This document shows, piece after piece, positions 36,792 to 47,753 of a stretch of DNA of 64,000 nucleotides; position 1 is the stretch's first letter; each line of letters opens with the position of its first letter. A program made the translations under genes and the position numbers. The notes below the pieces were generated by a model. That model saw only the letters and a program-made list of their open reading frames with translations. It ran no database searches and was not told the DNA's origin. Origin of the DNA: Pithys albifrons albifrons (Eukaryota > Chordata > Aves > Passeriformes > Thamnophilidae); contig NC_092462.1 in NCBI RefSeq assembly GCF_047495875.1, positions 32,212,023 through 32,276,022 of the forward strand, written 5' to 3'.

Positions 36792-39049
36792 CTTCATCAA
36801 CTGGCAAATGAGCCTACGAGGAGTAAGGCCCCGCTAGACCTACTGTTTACAAACAGAGAGGGGCTGGTGGATGATGTAGTGGTTGGAGGCCACCTGGGGC
36901 ATAGTGACCATGAAATAACAGAATTTTCAGTCCTCAGGGATGTAAGGAGCGCCACCATTAAAACCTCTACACTGGACTTCCGGAGGGCAGATTTTGGTCT
37001 ATTCAAAGAACTGATTCAGAGCATACCCTGGGAAACAACCCTTAAAGGCAAGGAGGTCCAGGAGGATTGGACATGTTTCAAGAAGGAAAAATTGAGTGCA
37101 CAGCAACAGGCTGTCCCAGTGTGCCGAAAGGCCAGCCGGAGAGGAAGACGGCCAGCTTGGTTAAATAGGGAGATTCTGCAAGAAATCAGGGATAACAAGA
37201 AAATTTACAGACTATGGAAAAAAGGGCTGGCTACTTACGAAGAATTTACGAAGAGAGCTAGGTCATGCAGGAATAAATGTAGGGAAAGAAAAGTGGAATT
37301 TGAAGTAAATTTGGCTATTTCAGCTGGGAATAACAAAAAGTCCTCTAATAAATACATTAATAACAAAAGGAGTGGAAAGGAAAACCTCCATTCTCTGTTG
37401 GACTTGGAGGGAAATATAGTTAAGGAAGATGAGGAGAAGGCTGAGGTACTTAACACCTACTTTGCCTCAGTTTTCACCAGTAGGACAGGTGGCCCTCAAG
37501 ACAACTGGCCTCTGGAGCTGGTAGACAGGGAGAGGGAGCTGAATAGCCTTCCTGTATTCCAGGAGGATATAGTTACTGACTTACTGAGCCAGCTGGATCC
37601 TAACAAGTCTATGGGACCAGACGGGATCCATCTCAGGGTGATGAGGGAGCTGGCAAAAGAGCTTGCCAAACCGTTCTCCATCATCTTCCAACAGTCCTTG
37701 CTTTCTGGGGAGGTCCCAGGTGATTGGAGGTTGGCAAATGTCACCCCAATCCACAAAAAAGGCTGCAAGCAGGACCCTGGCAATTACAGGCCTGTCAGCC
37801 TGACCTCCGTGCCTGTCAGGGTTATGGAGCAGTTCATCCTGAGTGCAATCACACAGCACCTTCAGGGTGGACAAGGGATTAGACCCAGCCAGCATGGGTT
37901 TAGGAGGGGCAGGTCCTGTCTGACCAACCTGATCTCTTTTTATGATCAGCTGACCCACCTAGTGGATGAGGGGAAGGCTGTGGATGTGGTCTAGCAAGGC
38001 CTTTGACACTGTCTCCCATAATGTACTCCTGAAAAAGCTGGTAGCCCATGGCTTGGACAAGTGTACCCTCTCCTGGATTAGGAGCTGGCTGGAGGGTCAG
38101 GCCCAGAGAGTGCTGGTGAATGGAGCTGCATCCAGCTGGCGGCCAGTCACCAGTGGTGTTCCCCAGGGGTCTGTGTTGGGTCCAGTCCTGTTTAACATCT
38201 TTATTGATGATTTAGATGAGGGGATTGAGTCCATCATCTGCAAATTTGCTGATGATACCAAGTTGGAAGGGAGTGTCGACCTGCTGGAAGGCAGGAGGGC
38301 TCTGCAGAGGGATCTGGATAGACTTGAGAGATGGACTGATTCCAGTGGGATGAAGTTCAATAAGGTCAAGTGCTGGGTCCTGCACTTTGGCCACAACCAC
38401 TCCCTGCAGCGCTACAGGCTGGGCACAGAGTGGCTGGAGAGCAGCCAGGCAGAAAGGGACCTTGGGAGTACTAACTGGCAGGAAGCTCAACATGAGCCAA
38501 CAGTGTGCCCAGGTGGCCAAGAAGGCCAATGGGATCTTGGCCTGTATCAAAAATAGCGTGGCCAGCAGGACCAGGGAAGTGATCCTTCCCCTGTTGTCTG
38601 CGTTGGTGAGGCCACACCTTGAGTACTGTGTTCAGTTCTGGGACCCTCAGTTCAGAAAGGATATTGAGGTGCTGGAGCGGGTCCAGAGAAGAGCAACAAG
38701 GCTGGTGAAGGGACTGGAGCATACATCCTATGGGGAGAGGCTGAGGGAGCTGGGGTTGTTTAGCCTGGAGAAGAGGAGGCTCAGAGGTGACCTCATCACT
38801 GTCTAGAACTACCTGAAGGGAAGTTCTAGACAGGTGGGGGCTGGTCTCTTCTCCCAGGCACTCAGCAATAGGACAAGGGGGCACGGTCTTAAGGTCTGCC
38901 AGGGGAAATTTAAGTTGGATATCAGAAAAAAATTCTTTACAGAGAGAGTAATCAGGCATTGGAATGGGCTGCCCAGAGAGGTGGTGGATTCACCATCCCT
39001 GGAGATTTTTAAACGCAGATTGGACGTGGCACTGAGTGCCATGATCTAG
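36792..39049 (+). pseudogene. CR1 ORF2 fragment (mostly reverse transcriptase), broken
   Basis: The frame is open from 36792 to about 37994 (about 400 codons) and covers the end of the endonuclease (NEPTRSKAPLDLLF, GHSDHEITEF), the linker, and the first reverse transcriptase blocks (VTPIHKKGCKQDPGNYRPVS, QHGFRRGRSC). It stops at TAG right after GKAVDVV because about 10 bases of the [10 protein letters not shown] block are missing compared with copy A; the frame resumes as [24 protein letters not shown] and FADD (38244-38255) follow. A further shift lies near 38470, where the reading moves to the frame carrying [15 protein letters not shown], and a TAG at about 38805 breaks GDLITV from the C-terminal [11 protein letters not shown] and LDIRKKFF blocks. 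It ends at TAG 39047-39049. It lacks most of the endonuclease and is inactive. Confidence 0.93.
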
Positions 39050-39115
39050 TAAATGGACTGGAGTTGGACCAAGCGTTGGACTCAATGATCTCGGAGGTCT
39101 TTTCCAACCCAATCA

Positions 39116-39139
39116 ATTCTATGATTCTATGATTCTATA
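39116..39139 (+). repeat. CR1 copy B terminal octamer array
   Basis: ATTCTATG, ATTCTATG and ATTCTATA in a row mark the 3' end of CR1 copy B; unique AT-rich sequence follows. Confidence 0.9.
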
Positions 39140-42100
39140 AATAACCTAAATAATATAAATAAATAAGAATAACGTAAATAACAGGCATACCTTCCTTCAT
39201 ATGGTAGTAACTTTATTCTTGTTTCAAATTCATTATTTTGCATATTTTAGAAAAAACATTATTTTAGTTTGCTGTCTATTGAATTGAAGTTTGCTGTCTA
39301 TTAAAATAATTAGACTAACTCTTTTTAGACTACCAGTAGGATACATATGATAATATACAAAGAACTGATGCTTTAATTATTTTTCAACTCTACAAAGTGG
39401 AAAAAAATTAGTGTGTACAGAATTTTCACCTCAACTATTTAAACATTCTTGGATTAAGAACAGAAGCCATTAAAAGCTGCACTGCTGCAAAGACAAACTA
39501 CGTGCATCAACATACAGGCATTAATTGTAGAACTGGTGAAAAAATATAAGTTCTGCTATCACTTAATAAAATTTGCTACTTTACAGTTGGACAGAACTAA
39601 TTCTGTGATTGTGAAGTCTTTTCAGATTTCACTCTGTGTTTAAAAAAAAATAAATTCTTGGAATAGGACCTCATCCTAATCTTTTTAATTTTTATGGTAT
39701 GTCTAATTACTGCTAAGTGCACTTTTGGAAGCAACATCAAACCTACTTGTGAGATCCAGCAAGTTCACAGAACAAGTGAAAGTGAGAAAATAATTAAAAA
39801 TAACAACAAAATAAGTCATCATCTCATTCTGAAATTGGCCAAATCTGATGAAAGCTAAAGTGATTATACACTCAGCTCATGGGAATGCAGATTTTCCTCT
39901 GGAAGATTCTCGTTGTACCAAATTAGAGGAGAGCAGAAACTGTTTCTGCTATCTTTGAAGATGAGCTGCAGACCTAAAACTAATAAAGATGAAAGTCTTT
40001 GTGCCCACTTCAGAAAAATATATCAAATGTCTGAGGCATACATGAAATCAACTATGCTAATAGCTGTGTTAAAATGTGCCCATACCATTAGAATCATTAC
40101 TAGCAGAAAAAAAAAAAAACAAGGGTAAAAGTTAAAAATATTCCAGATTAAGACTGGCACATTCCCCAGGATTTTTCAAATTACAAGCCAAGTATGTCCT
40201 CTGATCAGAACTAAACAGTCTTGGTGTTGAACCATAAAACAACATGCTGTAGTTCAGCAGCGACTTTGAGATATGTTAAACAGACTTAAAGAGTGACAAA
40301 AATAATTGGAGAAAGATCTCACTGCCAGCTGCTCAGGTGGTTCCATGCATCAGGAGCACAGAAAGCAACACCCTCTCCTCCCACAAGTTGTATTTCCCAT
40401 TTGATCCCTTATTCTACCATGGCTTACTGCAGCTCTGGGAATCCCCACAGTGGGGCCTTCCCTGGGGTGAGTCCAACCTCAGGACAGTACTGCTCATGCT
40501 GCTTTCTTGTGTCAGTAGAGCCAAGCCTGGCACCAACTGTACTCTAGGGAACTTCTAAAATAGTTCCCATCTCTTAGCGATACCATTTATGCACACCATC
40601 AGGGAGCCACTAATATTCTAGTTGATATCTTCCTTTTTTCATACACTAGTAAAAAACATTTTCTTTAAGTTTGCTGGTTGGAGCAAACAGAGTCCCCCAC
40701 TGATACTGGTACTTATTCTCTCAAGCTCAGAGTGCATCACTTATTCTGGGTACAGTTTTCCACATCATAGTAGTCATATAATGTACTAAAACAAGGGCAC
40801 TTAACTGTGAGAGGACAGAAAAATGAATGTGTATTAGGGCATTTCACACATTTGCTGTACTGATAGGATTTCCTTAGGAGACTTCCCACAAGAACTGGAA
40901 GTTTCCACAAGGGTCTGCACTTGCACTTCGTCCAGTGTTGCTTATTATCCTTACTACTTTTAGAGACTGGTCTAGGAAAGTGTTAGCCAAAAGCCCAATA
41001 GTAACAAAGTAACCTTTGTAAAGTAAAAATGGTATTGATTAATAAACGGGCTAGAACCACAGCTTATTTCTTTATTTTGGCAATTTTTCATATACAACTC
41101 CCTCCAGTCCCTAACAGTTGGAAAACTGGGTTTTCATTCTGTTTTATGGTACATCCTGCAGAAGACAGCAAACATGTTTTATCCATTTGCAAAATCACTT
41201 GTTTGCTTTGTAATTGCTGTTAAAATTCAAGCTGATAACAAAACCACCCTCTTACTCCAAGAGATGCATCGTTCCCCAGCACACACCACTCAAGCACTAA
41301 TGCCTGGTGCAGGACAGTACTAGGGACTAGGAGTTGGCAAAACTGGGTATCTACTCACAGCTTAGCCCAGAGCCGTTCATAAAGACAGTATTCCGAGAGT
41401 CAATGAAGGCATTTAGTTAAAACTGTTGTGGTTTCCAGTTCTAATTCCCTTCATAGGACAACTTTTTTTGTGTGTTAGTGATACTGGAAATTAATGTCAC
41501 ATGAGTACGGAGCAACATCAATAGTTATCAATTGTCAATTAAAAAACTTAAGGACTTGCTTAATTCATCTCCTAAAGCTTTAACTTTTACAGTTACTGTA
41601 AGAAGAGAGCAAAAGCCACTCCCTTATTTGTGTTATAAATTTTATTTTAATAATATTTATTCATATTCTGGTTACAAGCCAAAATAATTGTGCGTCAATG
41701 TGACAAGGAGCTAAAAAAACAAGTATAAATGAAAAAAAAAAAGCAACGTACAATAAATACTTGCTGTGTCTCTCTACTTACAAAGATAAATCCTGAAAGA
41801 TTATGGGAACCATCCCCTTTTTCAACAGAGCATGTAATTATCTTTCCACTAGGCTCATATTACCAACTAATATTACAGGTTTAGTACAATGGAATTTATC
41901 TTAAGTCAAAGCAAGAAAACAATCTAAAACATTTAATGACCTTCACAGCTAAGGAAACCCCATTAAACAGCTTTTTAAATTTTTTAAGTGCACTAATCAA
42001 TTCATCACTAAAGCCAAGATTTTACGATTACCTTAACATGAGAACATATTGTCATTTCTTACTATTATTATTGGTGGGTGAAAGTGGGTAAATATTTGGG

Positions 42101-42989
42101 GTTTTTTTCTCCTTTAAATTCAGAGTACTGTACCAATACTAATACCTGAATGTTTAAATTAGCCATAGTCATTTGATGACACATTCTACTGGAATCCTTC
42201 TCTTCTTCTTTTTCCTTCTTTTATTGTGTGTACATTGCAGCTGGCAACATGGATGAAATACAGATGTTATGTAAAACAGCTGCAAATATGTGCTTTTATT
42301 TAAGCCTCCAGTACTTTTACTCATCCACAGAAAATGCTTATACTGTCAACGTCTGTGAGATCACTGAAAAAAAAATTAAGTCAGCTGCTATGCCTCAGTA
42401 ACAAAAGTTAAAAAGAACCCTCAGTCAAACTCAGTTCTTGCCTTAAGTTGCATACCAGTTGCCTAAACGAGGTATTCATTCAATAACAAAATATACTGTC
42501 TTGTATATCAGTTTTGTGGGGTTTTCTTCCCATATAAATTCACTATTCATTGCATTTTACTTTTTTATTTTGATCTACACATACATAACAGCACTCTATA
42601 AAAGCTGACTATCTGGTCTCTTCCAAGGTTTGGCAAAGTCTTATCTAGATCTGCAGTCCTAGTTCATTAAGGAAAGGGAAAGGTCTCATTTTTCTCCCAT
42701 TCTGTTGCTTTAACACAGAATTACATATTTCTATTCGTAACACACTTTTTAGGTAAATTAAGTGACGGATTAAGAAAATATTGATTGATCACAGCAGAAA
42801 AATCAAATAAAACAAAACTCAATGAATCTCCAGTGCTATTCTGTGCATAGAATACCACCACATTAAGTACAATTTATAGAAAAGAAACAAAAAAGGAAAC
42901 AGGCATTTATGAGTTTTATTTTAGTCTAGTGTAAATATAGATTTGTGAATTTGAATAAGAAGTTATTAAATATCAGTGTTTGTAATATT
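39140..42989. other. Unique intron 1 sequence, no gene recognised
   Basis: AT-rich, with a 22-bp tandem duplication at 39266-39309 and a GC-richer patch at about 40300-40560 carrying two overlapping 70-85 codon plus-strand frames without recognisable domain. Confidence 0.6.
39266..39309. repeat. 22-bp tandem duplication beside CR1 copy B
   Basis: AGTTTGCTGTCTATT opens two adjacent 22-bp units at 39266-39287 and 39288-39309; the last seven bases of the units differ more. Confidence 0.85.
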
Positions 42990-43900
42990 TACAAATATAT
43001 CAGCAACAAAAGGAGGACTAAGGAGAATCTCCATTCCTTACTGGATGCATGGGGAAACATAAGAACAAATGATGAAAAGTCTGCTGTAATTAGTGGTTTT
43101 TTTTTGCCTCAGACTTCAGTAGCAAGACTAGCTGTTTTCCAGGTACCCTGGCCCTGAGATGGAATACAGAGTAGAATGATGACCCCATAATCCAGAAGAG
43201 CATGGGTGGTGACCTGCTCTGCCACTAAGACATGCACAAGTCCATACCACCCAAGGGTACTGAGTGAGCTGGTAGAAAATCTCACTGAGCCACTTTCCAT
43301 GATTTAAGCAGCCCTGGCTAACCAGGGTGGTACAAGCTGACAGGAGGTCAGCCAATGTGGTGCCCGTCTACAAAAGGAACCCAAGAAGGATTCAGGGAAA
43401 TTACAGGCCTGTCAGCGTGACCTCAGTGCCAGGGAACATCATGGAGCAGGTCATCCTGAGTGCCATCATGTAAACACGTGCAGGACAGTCAGGGAATCAG
43501 ACCCAGAGAGCATGGGTTTATGAAATGCACGTCCTGCCAAAAAAAACCTGATCTCCTTTATGATGCTTGGTGGACAAGGGAAAGGTTGTGGATGTTGTCT
43601 AGCTAGAAATTAGTGAAGTCTTTGACACTGTTTTCCACAACGTCCTCCTGGAGGAACTGGCTGCTCATGGTTTGCATGAGTGCACTGTTCAATGGCTAAA
43701 AACGCTGGCTGAATGGTGGGACCCTGACAGTGGTGGTCAATGGAGTTACACGCAGCTGCCAGCCAGTCACTAGTGGTGTTTCCCAGAGCTCAGCCTTGGG
43801 CCCAGCACAGTTTAATACCTTTTTCAATGACCTGGACAAGGGATCAGGTGCTCCTTCAGTCACTTCGCAGAGGACACGAGTTGGGCAATGTCCACTTTTG
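42990..43900 (+). mobile_element. Old CR1 fragment C, lacking its 3' end
   Basis: Decayed reverse-transcriptase portion of a CR1 on the plus strand. Blocks that align with copy B in order are YISNKRRTKENLHSLLD near 42995, NYRPVSVTSVPG at about 43400 (ATTACAGGCCTGTCAGCGTG), a degraded VFDTVFHNVLLEELAAHG near 43620, [19 protein letters not shown] near 43760 and a degenerate FAEDT block near 43870. Stops and indels are frequent, so it is much older than copies A and B. Similarity stops near 43900, so the C-terminal part and the octamer terminus are absent. Boundaries are approximate. Confidence 0.85.
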
Positions 43901-46900
43901 ATTAAGCAATTTCACCTTGAATGGGATTACTTTTAACTATCACTTTTTAATTAGCTTAGAGGTATGCTATCAAACTTTAATAATTAGTCATTATACCAGA
44001 CTTTTTCTCAAGACTGTTTTCTTTAAAAAGAAAAGGAGAGGAAGCAACCAGGAAACACCTTCTGCCATCTATGATGCAGAACCCAGTAAAATACTTCAAT
44101 CAAATTAAGATATATCACTTTTATTTATCCATACAAACACATAAACCCCTCCCACCCCCACACACAATTCTAAACAATCATGTTTGTGAGGATGCCTGTG
44201 GTTATGTACTGTGGTGTGGGAAAAGCACACAGTTCTGTCTCAATTCTAGCTCAGAAAGGATCACCTACCTGCCTACTGCATGCTTACCCCCCAGATGAAA
44301 TTCTGGGTGAGATATTGTGCAGGGACTCTCTGTTACACAACAGCTCCTGATCAGCTCTGGAACACAGGTTCCCATTTTTTGATACAAGGTGGTCTTGCAG
44401 AATTTTAACATAAATAGGCAGCTGAGTGTAGCCTGACACAGCTGAATAATAAAGATGTGAGCATGAATGCAAGGAATAGTAGGCAGTGAGGCTGCTGAGA
44501 AGTTCTGAATACTCAGAACTGGTCGAAGGTTACAGGAAAAAAACACTGAAAGTTTTCTGACAAATGGAGTAGTACAGTATCCTACTACTGTATGAGTGAC
44601 CAAGATCAGACAGTGCATTTAACAAAACTTCAATAGGTCACTATCACCTTATTACTGGGGACCTAATTAAAAAACAAATTCTTCCACTGAATCAAAAAGA
44701 ATAATGTGTGTCACAAAGCACAAAATAAGGCTGAAAATGAGTGTAACAGCATAATCTTGACAGTGAAATAGACAAGGGCAACAACCACCTACAACCACCT
44801 TTCTCACTTCCACAGGTTGCCATGCAGTAGGACTGTGCAAAAATCACAGATGTAATTTGTCTCAAGTTATTTTTTTCTTTGTCATATCATAATTTTACTG
44901 GGTTTGTTTGGCTTTGCAAAAACAGTAGATTGCAAAGATTTTCTGCTCGGAAAACTATTCCATGGATAGCGACGGTTCTCAATTTTCCCACCACAGGAGC
45001 AAAACAAGACACCACTTAATAAGTACTAGCTGACCAATTCATGTGCTTGGCTATAGACTGGATTATGCCATATAACAGTGAAATATAACTGAGATTATCA
45101 AAATGGGCACCTGTTTAGTTCATAGAGTAATGGTTTATTTACAACTACAGTCAGAAAAAAACTGCAGAAGTGTGAAAATGTAACTCAACCTTCACAAAAC
45201 ATTGAAGTCATGACTATTCACCTTTTTTAAGTGGGGAAAAAAACTTTTTGATTCTGAGTATTTTAGAACAAAATGTCATTTTTATGTGACATAATTCAGT
45301 ATCAACTGCAGTTGGTCACTGACAGTAGTTCAAAAAACTGGTGAAACTTTTCAGTGCATCCATTTTAAATAAAAAGCCTTTTTTCTTCCTAAATTATACT
45401 CTTTCATATCCCATTATGCATATTTTCTAATTCCATTTCCAAAAGCAGAGTTTAAATTTCCAACATAACAAAGATGAAGCTTTACCTTTTCTTCTTATTT
45501 TATTCTTTTTATGATTTCCCTCTCCTTTCAATTTTGAAAGATGTTGAAATGAAAAAAGTCAGTTCTGAAAAAAAATCTCTACTTTCTTTTGAGGCAAAAA
45601 AATTAAGTAATTTTAAAACTGTTTTCACCAAACACTCTATATTCTTCCCTTCCTTTCCCAATGAATCAATAGGAAAAAAATAAAAATATTTTACTCAGTA
45701 ATTAACAACATTTACAAGTTGAAACAATTCTGATTTGTAGGACTATGGCTTTAAAATTTAGGCACAAAACAAATTACATTTTCTATCTTCCACTTACATG
45801 TGCAAATTAAACTTTCTACATGGAAAGAAAGAATGGAAAACACAGATATTCTTGTTTAAGAGCAGAGGTTAAAGACTTTTTTAATCTAACCAAACTTACA
45901 CAAACAAAAGGAGAGTTCTACTTTCTTACTTTCTGCAGCTCAACCCTATTTTCCAAAATAAGACCCCCCTCAAGGAGCTTTCCATTTTTTTAGCAGATTC
46001 ATGTAAGCTACTTTCATCTCTTTAGAAAGATAAAAATCTAGCATAATACAGATCAAAAACCCTTTGCCTTCAAAGGCAAACAACTTCAAATTATGGCTCA
46101 TAAAACAGTAACACTCCAAAGTTTATTCACTGTGTCTTTGTTTCAGAAAGGTGTTTTAAGATATTTTTCCTACAAGTTGTCTTCCTTCCTTCTATCTAAC
46201 TACCCCTGTTAATGACTGGTCTAAAAATGCAATGAAACCAAATTATTTCTGAGATTTAGAAATATTAGAATAGAGGACTTACAGTATCAGAATGGAGGAT
46301 TTACTACACATTTGCCAGTGTACAGGTGTTAAGCATTAATTGAAATTAAGAAATATTACCTGGATGCTTCTGCAGCCAGCAAAAGGTGCTGTGAGTGCTT
46401 TTTGGAGAGATAAAAAGATGAACTATTTTCATACCAGATGCCTCCCTATAGAAGAACATGCGTGTAGTTAGGAAACAGAGAAGCTAAACAAACTATTTTT
46501 AAAGATTATGCTTGCAGCTGTCTTCATTCTCTTAATACAGCTGTGCAAGCCATGAAAAGTCTACGTCATAATTAACTATTTTGCTTTCACTTTTCATCTC
46601 CTCTATGAAAGACATATAATCAGACACTTTCATGCTGAAGCTTGTAATATACATCAGTATAATTACTACTATAGTATTTAAGCCAAGCTTAAGTGCTATT
46701 TAGTCAGAATCATAGTGGCAACGTTAACAAATGTGTGCTGCTAGTGACAAATTACTCTCAGTAGATACTTCACACAGCACATGTCATTTTTGATATGGCT
46801 GCATTACTATCAGATAAAGACATTGTGGGTTTTTTCTGTTTGTTTTTTAAATAGCTCCCAGCAGAAAAACTCCCCAAATTTCAAGATTAATTATAGGATA

Positions 46901-47735
46901 TTTAGGTCCTGTACTTGCATTGGTGTTGTTCCTCTGCTCGAACAGGGACAACCTGATAGGATTCTAACATCCTGCTATTAACTCCTTTTCTCTGCCAGTC
47001 TCTAGGTAAATATTCCTAATTTTTGGTATCTGTATTATGCAAATACACTTTTTTTAAAAAGTCTGTATAAAATATCTGAGAACATCTCCAGTCTACATAT
47101 TACCCTAATATTTATTCTTACTACTATTTGTGAGGTCTATAATTTCTATAATCACTCTTGCAGCTTTCAACTCTCACCAAGATCTCACTGATGCACAGAA
47201 TCAACTTCTGCCATCTCCCTGAGGACTGCTCTAAGAATAACACATTCTTCAGTGATTAAATCTAATGGGTTGAGCTCCTCAGTAATATCAGACAGTCTGA
47301 ATTAGCAGCATCTTCAAAGAAAAAAAGTCTTCAGAGAAAAATTATTTTTTCAGACTACATCTGCCCAAAGGCCAGCATAAGTCTAACAAAATAAAATAGT
47401 TCTGTGTTTGCAAGGCTCACAAATGGCAAGAGTCAACCTTTGTCTCACAGAATCCAAGTTACAGTCAAGAAAATTATTATAAGCACACTTGCCATCTGTA
47501 CTCAAACACTAATGGCACAACTGGATTGACTGTATATGGACAGAAATCGTCTCAGAAAGATTTGGATTGCAAAACAGATAAAATATAACAGATGTGCCCA
47601 TCAGCAGGCAGGCTGGCATTCGCTCCACAGCAGCTGAAGCTTCCAAGAGTAAGCATACTGGAGTAATTCATCTCTTTTGAGCTTTCAAGTCACAAAAAGC
47701 ACAAGTTCAAAAGTACCCCAAATATATAAGGAGGG

Positions 47736-47753
47736 AAAAAAAATATATATATA
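47736..47753. repeat. A run with TA units
   Basis: Eight A followed by five TA units. Confidence 0.88.

Larger units (their letters stand above)
36792..39139 (+). mobile_element. CR1 LINE copy B, 5'-truncated, antisense to PDGFC
   Basis: A second CR1 of the same or a close subfamily as copy A, on the plus strand. Similarity starts abruptly at CTTCATCAACTGG inside the endonuclease region, equivalent to 21889 in copy A, and ends with two ATTCTATG octamers plus a degenerate third at 39116-39139. By eye roughly nine in ten bases match copy A on the opposite strand over about 2.35 kb. Abrupt 5' truncation with an intact 3' terminus is the usual outcome of CR1 target-primed insertion. No clear target-site duplication is seen, which is also normal for CR1. 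Confidence 0.95.
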
